From NCBI RefSeq assembly GCF_030238365.1, contig NZ_JASSOT010000060.1, forward strand, positions 17,959 through 81,958: DNA of 64,000 nt, written 5' to 3'. The stretch is from Lelliottia wanjuensis (GTDB lineage: Bacteria > Pseudomonadota > Gammaproteobacteria > Enterobacterales > Enterobacteriaceae). The notes beneath the pieces were generated by a model. That model saw only the letters and a list, made by a program, of their open reading frames with translations. It was not told the origin of the DNA and searched no databases. The position numbers were made by a program, and so were the translations under genes. This document shows positions 58,681 to 64,000 of this stretch, in pieces; the stretch's first letter is position 1, and every line of letters starts with the position of its first letter.

Positions 58681-59403
58681 ATGTCCAGGTCGCTTTTAAC
58701 CAACGAAACCAGTGAACTCGATTTGCTGGATCAACGTCCTTTCGACCAGACCGACTTCGATATTCTCAAATCCTACGAAGCGGTGGTGGACGGGTTAGCG
58801 ATGCTCATTGGCTCCCACTGCGAAATCGTATTGCACTCCCTGCAAGATCTGAAATGTTCCGCCATCCGCATTGCTAATGGTGAGCACACTGGCCGTAAAA
58901 TTGGATCGCCAATTACCGACCTTGCACTGCGTATGCTGCACGACATGACCGGCGCGGACAGCAGCGTCTCCAAATGCTATTTTACTCGTGCCAAAAGCGG
59001 CGTTCTGATGAAGTCAGAAACGATCGCCATCCGTAACCGCGACCACCGCGTCATCGGGCTGCTGTGTATCAACATCAACCTTGATGTGCCCTTCTCTCAA
59101 ATCATGAGCACCTTTGTTCCGCCTGAAACGCCGGAAGTGAACTCGTCGGTGAACTTTGCTTCCTCGGTGGAAGACCTCGTCACTCAGACGCTGGAGTTCA
59201 CCATCGAAGAGGTGAATGCCGATCGCAACGTATCGAACAACGCCAAGAACCGCCAGATCGTGCTGAACCTCTATGAGAAAGGTATTTTCGATATTAAAGA
59301 TGCGATTAACCAGGTGGCCGATCGCCTGAACATCTCCAAGCACACGGTTTATCTCTACATCCGCCAGTTCAAAAGCGGTGATTTCCTGGGACAAGAGAAG
59401 TAA
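58681..59403 (+). CDS. yheO: YheO, PAS/DNA-binding regulator
   Basis: 240 residues, same as E. coli YheO. N-terminal YheO-type PAS-like domain ([20 protein letters not shown] and [17 protein letters not shown] segments) and a C-terminal helix-turn-helix ([19 protein letters not shown]). It starts the yheO-tusDCB operon with a 1-bp overlap into tusD. Effector and targets are unknown. Confidence 0.94.
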   Translation: MSRSLLTNETSELDLLDQRPFDQTDFDILKSYEAVVDGLAMLIGSHCEIVLHSLQDLKCSAIRIANGEHTGRKIGSPITDLALRMLHDMTGADSSVSKCYFTRAKSGVLMKSETIAIRNRDHRVIGLLCININLDVPFSQIMSTFVPPETPEVNSSVNFASSVEDLVTQTLEFTIEEVNADRNVSNNAKNRQIVLNLYEKGIFDIKDAINQVADRLNISKHTVYLYIRQFKSGDFLGQEK

Positions 59404-59789
59404 TGCGTTTTGCCATCATGGTGACGGGGCCGGCTTACGGTACTCAGCAGGCCAGTAGCGCTTTGCAATTCGCTGAGGCGTTGTTGGCTGCCGGGCATCA
59501 GCTGGAGAGCGTTTTTTTCTATCGCGAAGGGGTCTACAACGCGAATCAGTTGACCTCACCAGCGTCGGATGAGTTTGATCTGGTGCGCGCCTGGCAGAAT
59601 CTCAATGAACAGCAGGGCGTCGAGCTGCACATCTGCGTAGCGGCGGCCTTGCGTCGCGGCGTGACGGATAACGCAGAAGCTGAGCGTCTCGGTCTTGCGG
59701 CGGCGAACCTCCAGCCTGGATTTTCTCTGAGTGGATTAGGGGCGCTGGCGCAAGCGGCGCTGACCTGCGATCGGATGGTGCAATTCTGA
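59403..59789 (+). CDS. tusD: Sulfur relay protein TusD
   Basis: 128 residues. The sulfur-accepting Cys78 is in [13 protein letters not shown]. TusBCD takes sulfur from TusA and passes it to TusE for 2-thiouridine in tRNA wobble positions. Overlaps yheO and tusC by one base each. Confidence 0.97.
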   Translation: MRFAIMVTGPAYGTQQASSALQFAEALLAAGHQLESVFFYREGVYNANQLTSPASDEFDLVRAWQNLNEQQGVELHICVAAALRRGVTDNAEAERLGLAAANLQPGFSLSGLGALAQAALTCDRMVQF

Positions 59790-60148
59790 TGAACCGCATT
59801 GCATTTGTATTTACTTCCGCCCCTCACGGCAGCGCGGCGGGCAGGGAAGGGCTGGATGCGCTTTTGGCAACCTCGGCGCTGACGGAAGATATCGGCGTGT
59901 TCTTTATCGGTGATGGCGTGTTCCAGATCCTGGCTGGGCAACAGCCTCAGCAGATTCTGGCGCGGGACTATATTGCGACCTTTAAAGTTTTACCGCTTTA
60001 CGACATTGAGACATTCTGGGTTTGTGCGGCCTCTTTAAAAGAGCGCGGGCTGGATGAAAACAGCGCCATGGTGCTGGACGCCACCGTCATTTCCCCACAA
60101 GCGTTACGCGAACAACTCTCCCATTATCAAACTGTTCTGACTTTCTGA
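59789..60148 (+). CDS. tusC: Sulfur relay protein TusC
   Basis: 119 residues beginning [20 protein letters not shown], of the DsrF-like family. It pairs with TusB and TusD in the hexameric relay. Shares one base with tusD; tusB starts 7 bp later. Confidence 0.97.
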   Translation: MNRIAFVFTSAPHGSAAGREGLDALLATSALTEDIGVFFIGDGVFQILAGQQPQQILARDYIATFKVLPLYDIETFWVCAASLKERGLDENSAMVLDATVISPQALREQLSHYQTVLTF

Positions 60149-60155
60149 GGCCGTC

Positions 60156-60443
60156 ATGCTCCATACCTTGCGCCACTCCCCGTGGCAGTGCGACATCGAA
60201 GGGTTACTGAGAATGCTGGGTGAAGGCGACGATCTGTTGCTGATCCAGGACGGTGTTCTGGCCGCAATTGAGGGCAGCCGCTTTGTTGAAATTCTCAACA
60301 ATGCCCCCATTACTGTCTCTGCGCTAAAGGAAGACATTGCTGCTCGTGGCCTTGTTGGTCAAATTTCAGCCAAAATCGACGCGGTTAGCTATACTGATTT
60401 CGTCAATCTGACGGTGAAACACGCCACTCAAATGAGTTGGTGA
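60156..60443 (+). CDS. tusB: Sulfur relay protein TusB
   Basis: 95 residues (E. coli 95), DsrH-like, with [20 protein letters not shown]. Last gene of yheO-tusDCB; the str operon promoter begins 21 bp beyond its stop. Confidence 0.97.
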   Translation: MLHTLRHSPWQCDIEGLLRMLGEGDDLLLIQDGVLAAIEGSRFVEILNNAPITVSALKEDIAARGLVGQISAKIDAVSYTDFVNLTVKHATQMSW

Positions 60444-60464
60444 GGCGAGATCGCTGTATATTTC

Positions 60465-60493
60465 TTGACACCTTTTCGGCGTGGCCCTAAAAT
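60465..60493 (+). promoter_or_regulatory. str operon sigma-70 promoter
   Basis: A consensus -35 TTGACA (60465-60470), 17-bp spacer and -10 TAAAAT (60488-60493) lie 74 bp before rpsL. Strong promoter of the ribosomal str operon, expected near +1 at about 60500. Confidence 0.9.
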
Positions 60494-60515
60494 TTCGCGT
60501 CCTCATATTGTATGA

Positions 60516-61508
<993 letters not shown>

Positions 61509-61576
61509 TCCCTTCGGAGTCATAGTCACCAGGCGGGCGCTTCAGAGAAGCCGCCCGCTCTGGGTTACTTAACTGA

Positions 61577-63718
<2,142 letters not shown>

Positions 63719-63759
63719 GCCCCGGGGTTAAAAACCAAAATCCCGTGTCCCCTCGGTGA

Positions 63760-64000
<241 letters not shown>

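Overview
The window is a stretch of enterobacterial core chromosome. Gene content and order closely follow the E. coli and Salmonella feo - ompR/envZ - pckA - mrcA - aroKB/dam - trpS - nirBD/cysG - crp - kefGB - slyD/fkpA - rpsL/rpsG/fusA/tufA region. Several features point away from E. coli to an Enterobacter/Lelliottia/Klebsiella-type member of the Enterobacteriaceae: a complete malonate decarboxylase cluster (mdcABCDEFGH plus mdcR), a codA next to nirB, no frl or yhfS-Z genes between trpS and cysG, no nirC, and GC-rich coding DNA. Product calls rest on recognising the translated proteins. No database search was possible.

Layout. 1-4.4 kb: feoB (cut by the window edge) and feoA behind a Fur box, then yhgF/tex and greB, all on the minus strand. 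4.6-6.7 kb: ompR-envZ. 6.8-12.9 kb: pckA, the hslO-hslR-yrfG group and igaA, minus strand. 13.3-20 kb: nudE, mrcA (minus), then the hofMNOPQ competence/type IV pilus-like operon. 20.2-26.6 kb: aroK-aroB-damX-dam-rpe-gph-trpS, a long co-directional array. 26.7-31.4 kb: the small lipoprotein gene yhfL, then cysG, nirD and nirB on the minus strand, with a fully recognisable FNR/NarL-type nirB promoter. 31.7-34.2 kb: codA convergent with tsgA. 34.4-37.8 kb: ppiA, the yhfG-fic pair, pabA and argD (with tandem ARG boxes). 37.8-43.5 kb: yhfK, crp, yhfA, prkB, yheU, yheT. 43.8-51.9 kb: the malonate decarboxylase island between yheT and yheS. 51.9-58.5 kb: yheS, kefG-kefB-yheV, slyD, slyX and fkpA (with a sigma-E type promoter). 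58.7-64 kb: yheO-tusDCB and the str operon rpsL-rpsG-fusA-tufA, with tufA cut by the window end.

How the genes work together. Ferrous iron uptake (feo), siroheme synthesis (cysG) and siroheme nitrite reductase (nirBD) serve anaerobic growth. ompR/envZ, igaA, fkpA, mrcA and damX serve the envelope. Aromatic synthesis (aroKB, pabA) and arginine synthesis (argD) are the amino-acid and folate functions. The mdc genes carry out malonate uptake, activation of the MdcC acyl carrier protein with a CoA-derived prosthetic group, transfer of malonyl to it, and decarboxylation to acetyl-ACP and CO2. tusDCB and the str operon serve tRNA modification and translation.

Repeats of two families punctuate the intergenic spaces: REP/BIME-type elements (five places) and a CCCTCTCCC-rich hairpin repeat (two places, each next to an intrinsic terminator).

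I found no CRISPR array, insertion sequence, prophage, tRNA or rRNA gene, and no convincing undescribed multi-gene system. The observations most worth following are the lost nirC with a perfect 13-bp hairpin at the junction, the permease-less codA beside nirB, the mdcR gene sitting 14 bp behind the backbone gene yheS, a large hairpin between mdcE and mdcF, the A8 tract at the dam start, and the canonical Fic motif paired with YhfG.
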